A DNA stretch of 64,000 bases from Pachydiplax longipennis. Lineage: Eukaryota > Arthropoda > Insecta > Odonata > Libellulidae. Positions 25,037 through 34,820 of the stretch are shown one piece after another. How positions within the stretch are numbered: the first letter of the stretch is position 1; each line of letters starts with the position of its first letter. The position numbers and the translations under genes are program-made. A model generated the notes under the pieces. That model was given only the letters and a program-made list of their open reading frames with translations. It was not told the DNA's origin and did no database searches. The stretch spans positions 5,456,001 to 5,520,000 of the forward strand of contig JAVFKF010000014.1 in assembly GCA_036926295.1 (NCBI GenBank), in the 5' to 3' direction.

Positions 25037-25147
25037 CATGGGTGGTCTGAAAAGTTTCCGACATTTCGCCATTTCTCGACATGTTTTCTGAAAATTTTCT
25101 GAAGATTTCTGAAAGGTCTGGTGTCGGAAACTTTTTAGATCACCTCG
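25037..25147. mobile_element. Mariner-like MITE, 111 bp, TA flanked
   Basis: Terminal inverted repeats of about 28 bp face each other: the left end has GGTGGTCTGAAAAGTTTCCG (from 25041) and the right end, read on the minus strand, has GAGGTGATCTAAAAAGTTTC. TA dinucleotides sit immediately outside at 25035-25036 and 25148-25149, the target duplication expected of Tc1/mariner elements. The interior is too short for a transposase, so it is non-autonomous. A lone matching end occurs at about 45618-45640. Confidence 0.7.
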
Positions 25148-25168
25148 TAGATGTGTTAGATGGAATGT

Positions 25169-25200
25169 GGTAACCCCATCGGTACAACATCGGGGTTACC
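25169..25200. repeat. Perfect 9-bp stem-loop
   Basis: GGTAACCCC (25169-25177) and GGGGTTACC (25192-25200) form a perfect stem with a 14-nt loop. It lies between the MITE and a minus-strand tRNA-like unit and may belong to the latter's tail. It has no terminator-like T run. Confidence 0.5.
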
Positions 25201-25247
25201 ATCAAATATATTAAATAAAAGGTTGTACAATCCGAGAAAATTACGAT

Positions 25248-25326
25248 TTGACTGGGACTCGAACCCAGGTCTACCAATTTCCGGGCAGGTATTCTAATCA
25301 ACAGAACTACCAAGCCACGCCTCTTC
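25248..25326 (-). mobile_element. tRNA-like SINE unit
   Basis: Read on the minus strand: an A-box region TGGCTTGGTAGTTCTG, an anticodon-arm segment GCCCGGAAATTGG, and an intact B box GGTTCGAGTCC at about 25254-25264. The acceptor arms do not pair, so this is not a working tRNA gene. ATATTAAATAAA words occur on both sides (about 25208 and 25378) and could be a remnant target duplication, but they are low complexity. It belongs to the same general group as the units at 28.3, 48.3 and 55.9 kb. Confidence 0.65.
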
Positions 25327-25411
25327 ACTTCTGTAATCGGGAGCTGTGTGGTAGGGAAGTCTTCGTTTCCATCATTTATATTAAATAAAGTCTGGTAACT
25401 GGTGCAAATGT

Positions 25412-25459
25412 AATCAATTAATTTACTAATCTAATTTACCAATCAATTAATTTACTAAT
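25412..25459. repeat. Two-copy short direct repeat
   Basis: AATCAATTAATTTACTAAT occurs at 25412-25430 and again at 25441-25459, a 29-bp period. It lies between two tRNA-derived elements and is probably local slippage. Confidence 0.7.
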
Positions 25460-25500
25460 ACTAATCAAATTAATTAACAAAAAATCAAGGAATGGGTAAT

Positions 25501-25784
25501 GGGTGGTTTTGCACATTAGGGCGTGCACCCAGGAAAATTCCCCAGGAAGAATAGACTTGAATAAAGTCCGAAGGGACCGGGAATCGAACCCGGGTCTCCC
25601 GATTGCCGGTCTGGTGCTCTGTCCGTTGAGCTATCTCGCCGGAACAATATGAATATATTCTCATGGAATCTCATTTTCCGGCGACATAGCTCAACGGACA
25701 GAGCACCCGACCGGCAATCGGGAGACCCGGGTTCGATTCCCAGTCCCGTCGGACTTTTTTCAAGTCTATTCTTCCTTGGGAATT
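25501..25784. mobile_element. Divergent inverted pair of tRNA-derived SINE units
   Basis: Arms 25536-25644 and 25676-25784 (about 109 bp each) are near-perfect inverted copies around a 31-bp spacer. The left arm holds a minus-strand tRNA-like unit (about 25574-25645), the right a plus-strand one (about 25676-25752). Each has AGCTCAACGGACAGAGC as D arm, a 5-bp anticodon stem (CCCGA/TCGGG in the right unit) and a B box GGTTCGATTCC. The position equivalent to the invariant U33 is C, and the acceptor stem does not close, so these are tRNA-derived and not genes. Outer ends read CCAGGAAGAATAGACTTGA and its complement. The tail continues left to about 25501 with GGGCGTGCACCCAGG, shared with other copies. 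Confidence 0.85.
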
Positions 25785-27439
25785 ACAAAAGATAGTGAAA
25801 AAGTGAAGAAGTTTAACGTAAAATGGCACATGGGTTTCCTTACACTTATTCTTGAAAAAATTAACACCTGTAATTTAAAAAAAATACAAAATATAAGTAT
25901 CCTATCAAATTTAGAATTCAGAAAAATCAATCCATATTTTCGTTTGCCAGCTTCCACCACTTGGCCAGCTGAAGGAATATATAGTAATAACGTTTTTCCT
26001 TATTAATTTCCTCATTTGACCCAAGGTTCGCGGAAAGCTTTTACTTCCTACACCATAAGCTGATGAAGGATTGAGGATTAAATAAGGAATTTATCGAGGA
26101 TAATGTGCTATCAAGGCATTTTCTAGATACGGATTTTTATGCTTAAGATATTACGGTGTATTAATCTCAATTCGGAAATATTCTCAACGGAAGAGTGGAT
26201 CTGAAGGAGATTAAGGGTCAACAACCCAGTGCAAAACCCCACATCCGTCTGAATCCCCGCTAGAAAACATCACAAACGAAAGAATAGCGCCTATTCCGAA
26301 TTCTGTTCAAAATTAAAGAGTCAACATTCTCGGGCGGAGATTTAAAAGCTAGAAAATTGCCGAAGTTTTTGAAAAAGACGTCTACCCGTTTCCGGTGACT
26401 TAGTCTATTTATACATAAGCCGGAAATGAGTTTTTCATTTGAGTTTCTGGATGCAAAGATGAGATGTAGAGGTGAAGAGTTCAAATGGATAATGTTTTCA
26501 AGGATTTTATCTCGGAAGAACTTCGTAGAGATTTTGAAAGAATGTAATCTTAAGTTATCGCATTAACGTTAGTCTTTTCCTCTTTTGAGTACGATTCTAT
26601 TCGGAATTTAGAGATTTTAATATAAATCGAGTGATTGAATCAATGAGCCTCGCTCATTTTAATCAATGCCATCATTTTAAATGCCGCTATTTTATGAAAG
26701 TTAAAATTTTTAATGTATGATCCCTCTCTGCGAATGAAATTAAAATTCTTAGCTGATTATTTTGGATTTTTATGGAATCGGTTCCATTTTTCTACCCCGT
26801 TACATTTACGAGAAGAGTTAATTTCATTAATGCTAGTCTTGAACTCTAGCTCTTCTAGCCTTCCCGTATTACCTGGAAGGTATGATTTTTTCCTTTTTAT
26901 TTTTATGTTTTATTCCCTAAGTACATTACGCTGAACATTATAAGATTTTGAAACATAATAACATAATATTACTTTTAGATGTATTCTTACGCGCAGACAT
27001 TCCACCTCACTGGAGAAATTTATATATCTTCTCATTGTTCTGGAGCTTTAGATAGTGTATAAACACAATTCTATCGGTTATAAAACTATAGTTTTACTTT
27101 TTGGATAATGCCTGGTATAATTGTTAGATAAGAAAAATATTATCTTATTTTTGCATTATGTAAGAAATTTATCATGTTGTTCCTATTTTCAGTCACCCTA
27201 AGCTTGGTTCATAAAACTGATAAAGACTTTTAGAAGGAAACAATGCTATTTGTGATAAAATAATACTTGCTGTGCCTTCGGTTTATATCGTTTCACCATT
27301 TGCTTGATACAACATACCCCGATTTATTTTAGGAATGATAGGTATAAACTAGACTTAATAAAGCTGTATAGAAATATGAATTTAATCGTTCTACAATAAG
27401 CTTCAGCAGCTTGAACAAATCTTGGTTCATACCATACTT
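25785..27439. other. AT-rich stretch, nothing recognised
   Basis: Short frames only (minus 25766-25960, plus 25776-26006, minus 26260-26484, plus 26713-26934), none with a recognised family. No mobile-element ends were noticed. Confidence 0.35.
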
Positions 27440-27790
27440 TAATCTTTCCACTCTTAGCGCCAACATTCGAGATCTTCCCCTGAACTAATTCCACTGAAAC
27501 CCCAGACTGAAATCTACAGCAAAACGGCAGTCGCTTCTGGCGAATTTACTCTATCCTGGAGCGAGCAACATTCACGCACATTACGGCAACGATATCATCG
27601 AATAATCAGTTCCCTTGTCCTCGGGGGGATACAACCAAATGGGACTCGAATAGACTGATTCCGCCGCTCCATTCCTACAAGAAGTATTCAACCGGGATTC
27701 CCTAGAATCCGTAACTTTCTCCAATTACTATCGACCGATTCTGAGCAAAGGGAATCGAATCCGCAAACTCGAACAAACGACAGAGATACA
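27440..27790. other. Small CpG-enriched patch
   Basis: GC- and CpG-enriched block (words such as GGCAACGATATCATCG, CCTCGGGGGG) with no open frame above 60 codons worth noting. It looks like the other island-like patches. Confidence 0.35.
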
Positions 27791-28294
27791 ACTGAATATA
27801 CTAATTTTGAGTTTCCATTGACTGTAATTGGCAGCGAGAACTAAGTCACGATCTAATAAGGTGTATTTATATGAAATCTTTATGACTTGTGTGTGTGGCA
27901 GCTAATACAATCACATTTTCATGGTTAGGTGAAGGGAATCAACATATCCCAAATAGTTATTTATCTAAAATCTTTAAAAACAGTCCTGAGATCAGTGGTT
28001 TTCAATCTGGCCCATTACCTTGAAAAGGTTTAATACTTATAAATTACAATTATACAAACATTACAGCCCTATATATTCTAAAAATTATATATTCACTTTT
28101 GTAGATGAACTAAATCCTTCAAACTGAAAGATAGATAAAGTCTTTTAAAATCAATGAAGCGATTAATAATGTTAAAAAAATTACACCAGTGATAAATTCA
28201 ACCGATACGGCTTTTATATTTACTATTTATATAAATATTATTCATAACAATGTAAGATCTCCATCATCGCAATGAATAATCAGGATATCGTACT
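27791..28294. other. AT-rich stretch, nothing recognised
   Basis: No gene, RNA or repeat family recognised. Confidence 0.3.
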
Positions 28295-28429
28295 TAGGTT
28301 ATACAAGTGAAAAATAGTGACTTGAATGGGAATTTGATCCCCAGATCTCCCACTTTCCAGGCAGATACTCTAACGATACCAGAGCACGAGTCCCAGTAGA
28401 GTCACTATTTTTCATTCTTGTGTAACCTT
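28295..28429 (-). mobile_element. Short element: tRNA-like core between 27-bp inverted ends
   Basis: The ends 28295-28321 (TAGGTTATACAAGTGAAAAA..) and 28401-28429 (..TTTTTCATTCTTGTGTAACCT) are inverted copies with a few mismatches. The interior, read on the minus strand, is a tRNA-like unit with a GCTCTGGTATCGTTAGAGTA D-arm region, an anticodon arm GCCTGGAAAGTGG and a degraded B box GGGGATCAAATTCC. At about 135 bp it is much shorter than the inverted pairs. It may be a collapsed pair or a separate design. Confidence 0.65.
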
Positions 28430-28479
28430 GGATCAAGTCGCACAGTTTCTTATGCTTGGTCAAAATTCGTTACCATCGT

Positions 28480-28622
28480 TAGCGATATTGCACTTCAAAT
28501 AAAGGAAATTTTATTCGAACACGACTGATTTCCTCACAGTTAGGTGACCTGATGATGGCAATCAATCGCCGAAACCTGTCGTCTTGAAATAAAATTTTCT
28601 TGTAGAAGTAGTGCGATACCCT
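28480..28622 (+). ncRNA. Hammerhead-ribozyme-like motif inside an inverted repeat
   Basis: CTGATGA (28549-28555) is followed by GGC/GCC pairing (28557-28559 with 28568-28570), GAAAC (28571-28575) and GTC (28578-28580), in hammerhead order. A 3-bp helix I (GAC 28546-28548 with GTC 28581-28583) and a 2-bp helix III can be drawn. An extra U after the CTGATGA box and the tiny stems make it marginal. AATAAAATTTT follows. Outer segments 28480-28523 and 28588-28622 are diverged inverted copies. Penelope-like elements are known to carry minimal hammerheads. Whether this copy can cleave is unknown. Confidence 0.35.
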
Positions 28623-28866
28623 TATTGGCTGCAACACACTTAACACTTTGCAGTTTCGAAACTTCAAAACCAGGGGTTGATAACCCCAGATTAAAATCTC
28701 AGTACAGTTGTATATTTAGTAATTGTATAATATAAGTTTCCTGTGGAAGTAGTACGATACCCTCATTGTTTGTTAGACCCTTAATCATCCAGTTCTAAAA
28801 CTCCAAAATAAGGGGTTATTAACCCTTGAAGTACCACACCCAGATTAAAATCTCAGTACAGATGTA
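28597..28866 (+). repeat. Two diverged tandem units downstream of the hammerhead-like motif
   Basis: Unit 1 (28597-28711) and unit 2 (28737-28866) share GAAGTAGT(G/A)CGATACCCT, an AGGGGTT(G/A)(T/A)TAACCC hairpin-like block and CCAGATTAAAATCTCAGTACAG, in the same order. A 25-bp AT-rich linker separates them. Tandem long-terminal-like repeats are a known feature of Penelope-like elements, which would fit the motif just upstream. No reverse transcriptase is present. Confidence 0.65.
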
Positions 28867-28899
28867 ACGGATCACATTCTTCGAGAAAAAAGCTCAGAC

Positions 28900-29600
28900 C
28901 AAAATAAACCACTCCTAGCGAAGAAATCCCCAAGCAAAACTTCCTGCCTAATAACATCTTCCGCTAATAGAACCGTACCTTCGTTTGAGAGCAAAAGTTA
29001 ATTTTCCTCCGCGACGGAAAATGGCGCTCTTTCGCGTGTTAATTATTTTAGCATCTTGTGACATTCCGAGTGGAAAAAAACGTAAAAAAAACGCTTCTCA
29101 TAAATTCCTCTCATCCTTTCGCGGCGTCGACCTTTTCTTCGGCGTTTTCTCACGCTGCAACATTTCGCCAGAAATTCCCCTGAATGAGCCCTTTGCCCTC
29201 CGAGCGGAAATGAAATGTCGGAAAAAAGAGAGAGTGAAAGAGAAGGAAAGACGAAAGGGAGAAAAAAGACGCGCGGGGATAAAATTGAATGGAGTGGGGA
29301 TCTCGCGACGAAACGAATTAATATTAATTGGCATGTTTCATAAACATCTCCGAAAGTCGCTATTAATGAGCTACGAAACATGAGAATTGAGTGGCCCTTG
29401 AGAAGCTTTTTTTTTATTCCTCGAGATCTTTAAGGAAATGAAAGCGTTGAAATGACGGAGGCTAAGACGACTGAATGAAGAATTGATGAAATAAAACTGG
29501 CCGTCGACGGCGATGATTGCCGAACTGAAGTTTAGATGGAGCTGACGTTTTCGTGCAAAGCGGGTAGAAATCTTCGGGAATTCCAAACACTTTCTAACTT
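28900..29600. other. CpG-dense patch
   Basis: CpG-rich block with overlapping frames on both strands: plus 28985-29383 (132 codons), minus 29043-29381 (112) and minus 29098-29334. The plus translation is dominated by a K/R/E run coming from a purine-rich stretch (about 29205-29275). No domain recognised. Confidence 0.45.
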
Positions 29601-29761
29601 ACTTTTTGAGATGTATGCTGTGAAATATACGAAGCCACGTTTGTTCTTACCGATTTCGTAAATTATTCTATATCAATGAATATTCCAGTTTAATTTAAGA
29701 CAAAAGTCATTCAAGATAACTAAATCGATATTCGCAGGCTTGAACTCGTGAAAAGCCATAA

Positions 29762-30060
29762 TTGAAGTTAGACACTTCGTATTTTTCCTAGCTGTTTCTT
29801 TATTATGACCGGTATCGCTAGGATGCTTGAATCTTCAGGTACAGAAAAGGTTCAATTCGAAATTATATATCTTTGAAAGTGAAGGAGTTTAAAAGAGATG
29901 GATAAGGTAATTATAACGCACCTATACCAAGTTTACTAAACACTATACTAATAACCAAGTAAACTATTCTCTCATTCTTTTCTGTATCTGAAGATTCAAG
30001 TATGCTAGCAAAATCGGTCGCAATTAAGAAACAGTGTGGAAAATACGTTGTCTGATTTCA
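29762..30060. mobile_element. Fold-back element, about 299 bp, with CTGAAGA..CGGTC core in each arm
   Basis: The left arm 29762-29851 and right arm 29973-30060 are inverted copies at roughly 75-80 percent by eye. Each arm contains CTGTA(C/T)CTGAAGATTCAAG, a CTAGC word, a (C/A)CGGTC-type word and an AAGAAACA(G) segment. In the expected hammerhead position both arms have lost the GAAAC box (GATAC on the left, AAAAT on the right). The interior has no coding sequence. It is related in core words to the elements at 11.1 and 43.1 kb. Confidence 0.6.
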
Positions 30061-32461
30061 GCATTCAGAATAACCGTTATTATTTATCTTAGACCTATGT
30101 TGTTTGATATTTGTCTTAAGAAGAATCTTCAATTGCTCTGAAGAACAAGAAATTTGATCAATTTGAGGAAGACCTTATATCGGCATGTAGATTTTAGGGT
30201 GAACAATAAAAAGGTAGGAAGTTATTTTGCTCAAAGGAAAAATCTGTATGTTAGATACACACATCTGGCGAAGTTGAGTTGCTTAATGAAGAAAACTAGG
30301 AGAATAGATTCACGGCGACCTTCATCAAGCTCTAGCTTTACAATTATGTAAAAAATATTATCCACTAAAATGGTCACAAGTACCTTGTGAAACTTACCAT
30401 TATTATTCGACATTATTATATATTATTCGATATTTTATTCATTAGAATCGCTTAAAGGATGGTAAAGCATCTCTCTAATGAAATGTCTTGAAAGTAAAAT
30501 CATTCTAGTTATATATTGCCACTATTGACTAACTATAACACCACTGTTGACAAAGATACGCTTCACTAATGCCTCAATTTGCCAGTAACTCCAATTGTTT
30601 ACTGTTGTAATCTGAACGGAGTCACATGATTTTGAAATGGAGCGTAAAACTGATACAGCATAATAAAATAAAATCACGATTTTCCACAGCATATAAGTAA
30701 TGATGAGAGTTTACGTTCTTCTTTTGTAAACTCATGGCTCTTTGTTGGTCATTATTAACCTTTTCTCATCGTGAATCAACGAAGAGTACTAATTTAAAAA
30801 CTAATAATGACGACTAAAAAGTAATTATGACTTTGTAGTTGGTAGTATTTCAAAGAAAATAATTTAAAATTTAACTTCATTGAAAGTACGATATTTCAAG
30901 TAAAATTGAAAATAGATTTTTGATAATAATGTTCGTTCTATAATATTTAATTCCCTTTGACTACTTACATATAAAATAAATGTATTAATTATATAAAAAC
31001 ACGTGGAAATCCTTGAAATGGCATCTGGGTCAAGTGAGTTCTGGCCAATTTGGTATCAGTCAAGTGGCGAACCTCAGCTATACGAGAGGATCGCATTATT
31101 TAAATTCATTTTTTCTATAAATCTGACCGCAACCGCAGTCGTTCAATATAAAAGTGGACTTAAGGGTTGGTTATACAATGGAATGTGGCCGTCAAACATT
31201 CTCTTATTTCGATCAATTCCAACAACGGTGGTACTATGCAATCAGAATACGATTAAATCTAATTACCAAGAAAATCGGTAAAACGCAAACTTAAAAAAAA
31301 TTAAGCCACCAATCCTCCATAAAAAATGGTTGCGCGTATTAAGTATAAACATGAAAAGATTCACAAATGAATGGAGAAGAAATTAATGAATATTTTACAA
31401 AATAAGAAAAAGAGGAAATTACCAAAAATCTCTTACGAAAGATGTCAAGTTTTTTAAGGAAAAAGTATGGGAGAGTTCTTCAAATACACCTTTCCATAGA
31501 AAGATGTAGGCAAACCATTGGGGATGAAAACATTGACATAAACAAGTATCTGTTTGTGGCAGTCTGACAGAGGGTATACGCATGCCCGTAAAATCGAGAC
31601 GAAGGTTTTCAAAGGGAAATTTTCGGAGAGATCCGAAGGGACACAGGTGAAAAGGGATCGTGGGGTTGGGTAAGACAGGGATATAGGATGAATAGGGTCT
31701 ATATTGATGTTGTCATACACTAAAGATGACAGGATAGGACAATGAACCCCTTGTTGCTTCTACCACCACGATCTTGAGTTTACGGCCATTTAGGGCTAAT
31801 GAAGGATTGCCAATTGTGTTCTCATGTATGACAAAGAGGTCTCGTAAGGTTTCCTTTCAGTGTGATTGTGTTTAACCCTTCACAGATCATATATGATCAT
31901 TGAGATAAACAACCTATTTCTATCGATACTTTCTACATCTTTATATAGAGAGAAATATTGCAAGCAATTCCTTACATTATACTATATTTAGACTTATTAT
32001 CGTCTTAATTTACAGCCACGAGTAACTAAAAAGATAACCATTTTCCGACGCTTATTAGAATGATGATTATTGAAATATATATTTATTAATACGTTTCGAG
32101 CATTTTTTGCTGAAGAATAAATATATTTACTGAGGTGTATTACGTTATACTAATGCAATGAACCAACTTTTTCCTTGAGAGCATAATGTCATGAAAAATA
32201 GGAATCTCTCTTTCCCTGTGATTATTGATACGTTTATGCGATATATTTTGCACTAAGAGGAATTATCATTGGCTCTAAATATTTCTCATTTAATATTTAG
32301 TACTGGAACTTGCATTAGCATAAGGTAAGCACAAATATATTTATATTAGCTTTGAGCTTTTGTTAAAAATTGCTGGATCAGCACAAAAATCATAGTAAAA
32401 ATCATTAAGGATGAAAAAGTCTCATTTAATTATAATACGGCAGACAAGTGAACTCCACAAA
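30061..32461. other. AT-rich stretch with one unrecognised minus-strand frame
   Basis: Mostly AT-rich. A minus-strand frame at 31454-31720 (88 codons) sits in a locally richer segment (about 31480-31850). Its translation is varied, not low-complexity, but I recognise no family, and no splice sites frame it. The plus frame 31003-31281 (92 codons) is also unrecognised. Confidence 0.25.
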
Positions 32462-32499
32462 TAAAATCCGAACACTCGTTTCGGAGTGTTCGGATTTTA
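32462..32499. repeat. Perfect 16-bp hairpin
   Basis: TAAAATCCGAACACTC (32462-32477) and its exact complement GAGTGTTCGGATTTTA (32484-32499) surround the 6-nt loop GTTTCG. This is the most exact short palindrome in the window. No neighbouring element ends or terminator T run explain it. Confidence 0.85.
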
Positions 32500-33134
32500 C
32501 CCAGTGCTTCACACGATAAATATATGAAAAGTTAAAAAAACAAGTCCAAATAAAATCAGGATATAAAAATTGCATTTCCGTTTAATTTACCACGATTTTG
32601 GATATAAATTGAAAGACGATAAATTATTTGAAACCGATCGCACCAAACATAACCGAGCGGGATTTTTCAAAGCAACTTCATTTAAATATTATGGAGTTCC
32701 ATATATTTTATTATACGCCCATAACAAAATTTAAAAGGAACCTTAAAATGATATTGGACCCTATATCTCTTTCCAAAAAATCGCTATTAATGGTCAATCA
32801 ACAAAATATACGCTGGTGATATCCATATGGAACTGATATCTTTGTTTTTATAAATAATAATGTATTCAATAAATGGCATCACTGAAAGAATAGCGAAACT
32901 TTTACGCATGCCATCATAAAAAGAAAGAGGATGCTAAACCTAGACATTCACATGAGAAAGCGACTTCTCAGAAAATTAGCGAAAGTAGAACTAAAAAGCC
33001 TCGAAACTGTTATTTCCTCCTATAATAAACGTTGGAATCTATTTACTAATAAAACAAAACATTAAAATAACGATAATTCATTCTGTATTTCCTTGTAGTA
33101 ATTGTAATAAACAAGTATATTTTTATTACAAGTA
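32500..33134. other. AT-rich stretch, nothing recognised
   Basis: No gene, RNA or repeat family recognised apart from the hairpins on either side. Confidence 0.3.
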
Positions 33135-33173
33135 AGAATAATCTTACTTGTAATAAACAAGTAAGATTATTCT
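33127..33173. repeat. Nested palindromes, perfect 17-bp stem
   Basis: AGAATAATCTTACTTGT (33135-33151) pairs exactly with ACAAGTAAGATTATTCT (33157-33173) around the loop AATAA. The left arm also pairs with the segment before it: ATTACAAGTAAGA pairs with TCTTACTTGTAAT. Two alternative hairpins can therefore form. AATAAACAAGTA also occurs just upstream (about 33107), so three copies of one word in mixed orientation are present. Confidence 0.8.
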
Positions 33174-33725
33174 AATGATCTATCTCTGTGTACATTATCA
33201 GGGTCAGGTAATTCATCAAACGATACCGAGAAAAGCAAACTTCAATTTACATTCAAAGATAAGCTTTACCATGGTAGAATACCTTTGATGCTTAAACTAA
33301 CCCTGACCTTCCTAAAACTTATAAACATAACAGCGTGATCTCTTTGATCATGCAGTTATTTATAAAGCCGTGTCCTTCTCATGTAGTATTCCTTTATCCG
33401 TAGAATACCAACAGAATTCTTCTTGACCTAAGAATCATAACCAGCCTTTTTTATGCATTTAAAGAGATAGCTCACCTGAATCGCACTTGAAGGTAAAAGC
33501 CACAACTGTGATTTTCTGAGATTAGAGGAACTATACTTATGTAAACCTTAAAGTAAATACTATAATGACTAATTGAACTGGGCATTGAATACTGGGGAAC
33601 AATCGAAGAAATAACGCACTTTATGCAGGAAAATATTTTAGTAATTTGACGGCGGAATTATAGATACCTCGGGAAAAGGATTTATTTCGTTACTATCTTT
33701 AACAGCAATAGTAGTAGTATTGTTA
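33174..33725. other. Unassigned stretch
   Basis: No gene, RNA or repeat family recognised. Confidence 0.3.
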
Positions 33726-33832
33726 AAGTTCTTGCAGGTTGGCTTCAAATAGGAATCGGACCCGGGACCGCCTTCCCCAAATTCGAGCGCTCTGAGCACA
33801 TGGCTACTTGGGAGACCAACTTTAATATTCGT
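33726..33832 (-). mobile_element. tRNA-like SINE unit with short inverted flanks
   Basis: On the minus strand: CCAAGTAGCCATGTGCTCAG as a D-arm/A-box-like segment, GCGCTCGAATTTGGGG as an anticodon-arm region, and a B box GGGTCCGATTCC at about 33752-33763. Flanks of about 12 bp are inverted: TATTGTTAAAGTT on the left (near 33719) and AACTTTAATATTC on the right (near 33818). The tRNA resemblance outside the B box is weak, and the acceptor stem does not form. Confidence 0.45.
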
Positions 33833-34399
33833 TTCAGTTTAATAGTAATATGTCTAAAATAAAGTTAAGTTGTAAAAATATGTGGAAAGTTCCGCATACA
33901 TAATCGTGCCTGCAGTATAATTAAATTATAAATCAATCAATATTAGCAATCCTGCATCCATACATTGACGAATGAAATGCTTTACTAACCCTTTGGAACT
34001 GGTGAATAGAAAAAGCATCCTTCATTTACTTCTTTCTTATGGCAAATAATTAAGAAGAGAGTGTAAAAGCTAGTGTTACATCGGACAGTGCGGTTTAATA
34101 ACATTCATTACGGTCTCTCCATTCTGAATGTAAAGAATTATATTATTTATCGAACCATTGTACTGTACCTACGTCAACAATTCTGTTTATAGTTCATACT
34201 CTGCCTCAAAAGTAGAGAATGAGGCCAGGCTTTTTGTAGCTAAAGAAGACGGATTTGAGTATCCAAGAAGCTAGGCCTCTGGCTTATGCACAAACAGAAA
34301 TATCGAAACTAGCGCCGATTAGATATTCTCTAAGTCGTACGTTACCTTAGCAGCTGATTCAATAATACAAAAGGGCACAAGGTTGGGAAGCGGGCAAAA
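33833..34399. other. Unassigned stretch
   Basis: No gene, RNA or repeat family recognised. Confidence 0.3.
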
Positions 34400-34820
34400 A
34401 TTATACAGAGTAAGAAATAAATGTGGTAACCAAAACCCTTTTATTTTTCCTGAGGGAGTTGAATCTACGCTCTTCTCTCTATGCAAGTTCGGAATGCCTC
34501 CTTTATGAACGTATTTTTGCGTTCCCTCGCAAAATGAGGAGGCGATTGTTTCATTTTTTGTCAAACTCTCGAGTTCTGAAGTGGGTGAAAAAGTTAAGGT
34601 GCTTTTTGCTTTCATTGAATATAACCGTTTATTTTTATTCCCGCGTCACAAAAGCCGCTAATGGCCGAAAGGAAAAAAAACTAAACGAATTCCTGCGTAC
34701 GTTCTCGAGTTTATCTCCCCTCGCTTCCCTTTTCAAGAGGCAATTCCATCTGGTCCAGAAAAACTCAAGAGCTTATTTACCTGGTTTCCGATGAAAGAGA
34801 CGCCGGTGGAAAATTTTGGA
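34400..34820. other. Mildly CpG-enriched patch
   Basis: A plus frame 34423-34794 (123 codons) overlaps a minus frame 34319-34615 (98 codons). The plus translation is L/F/R-rich without a recognised domain. The patch resembles the other GC-enriched blocks but is less CpG-dense. Confidence 0.3.

Noticed and set aside
25676..25752. Functional tRNA gene
   Set aside because: D, anticodon and T arms resemble a tRNA, but the acceptor stem does not pair, the residue equivalent to U33 is C, and an inverted copy lies alongside. It is tRNA-derived repeat DNA.
28985..29383. 132-codon basic protein
   Set aside because: The basic run comes from a purine-rich stretch, and opposite-strand frames of similar length overlap it.
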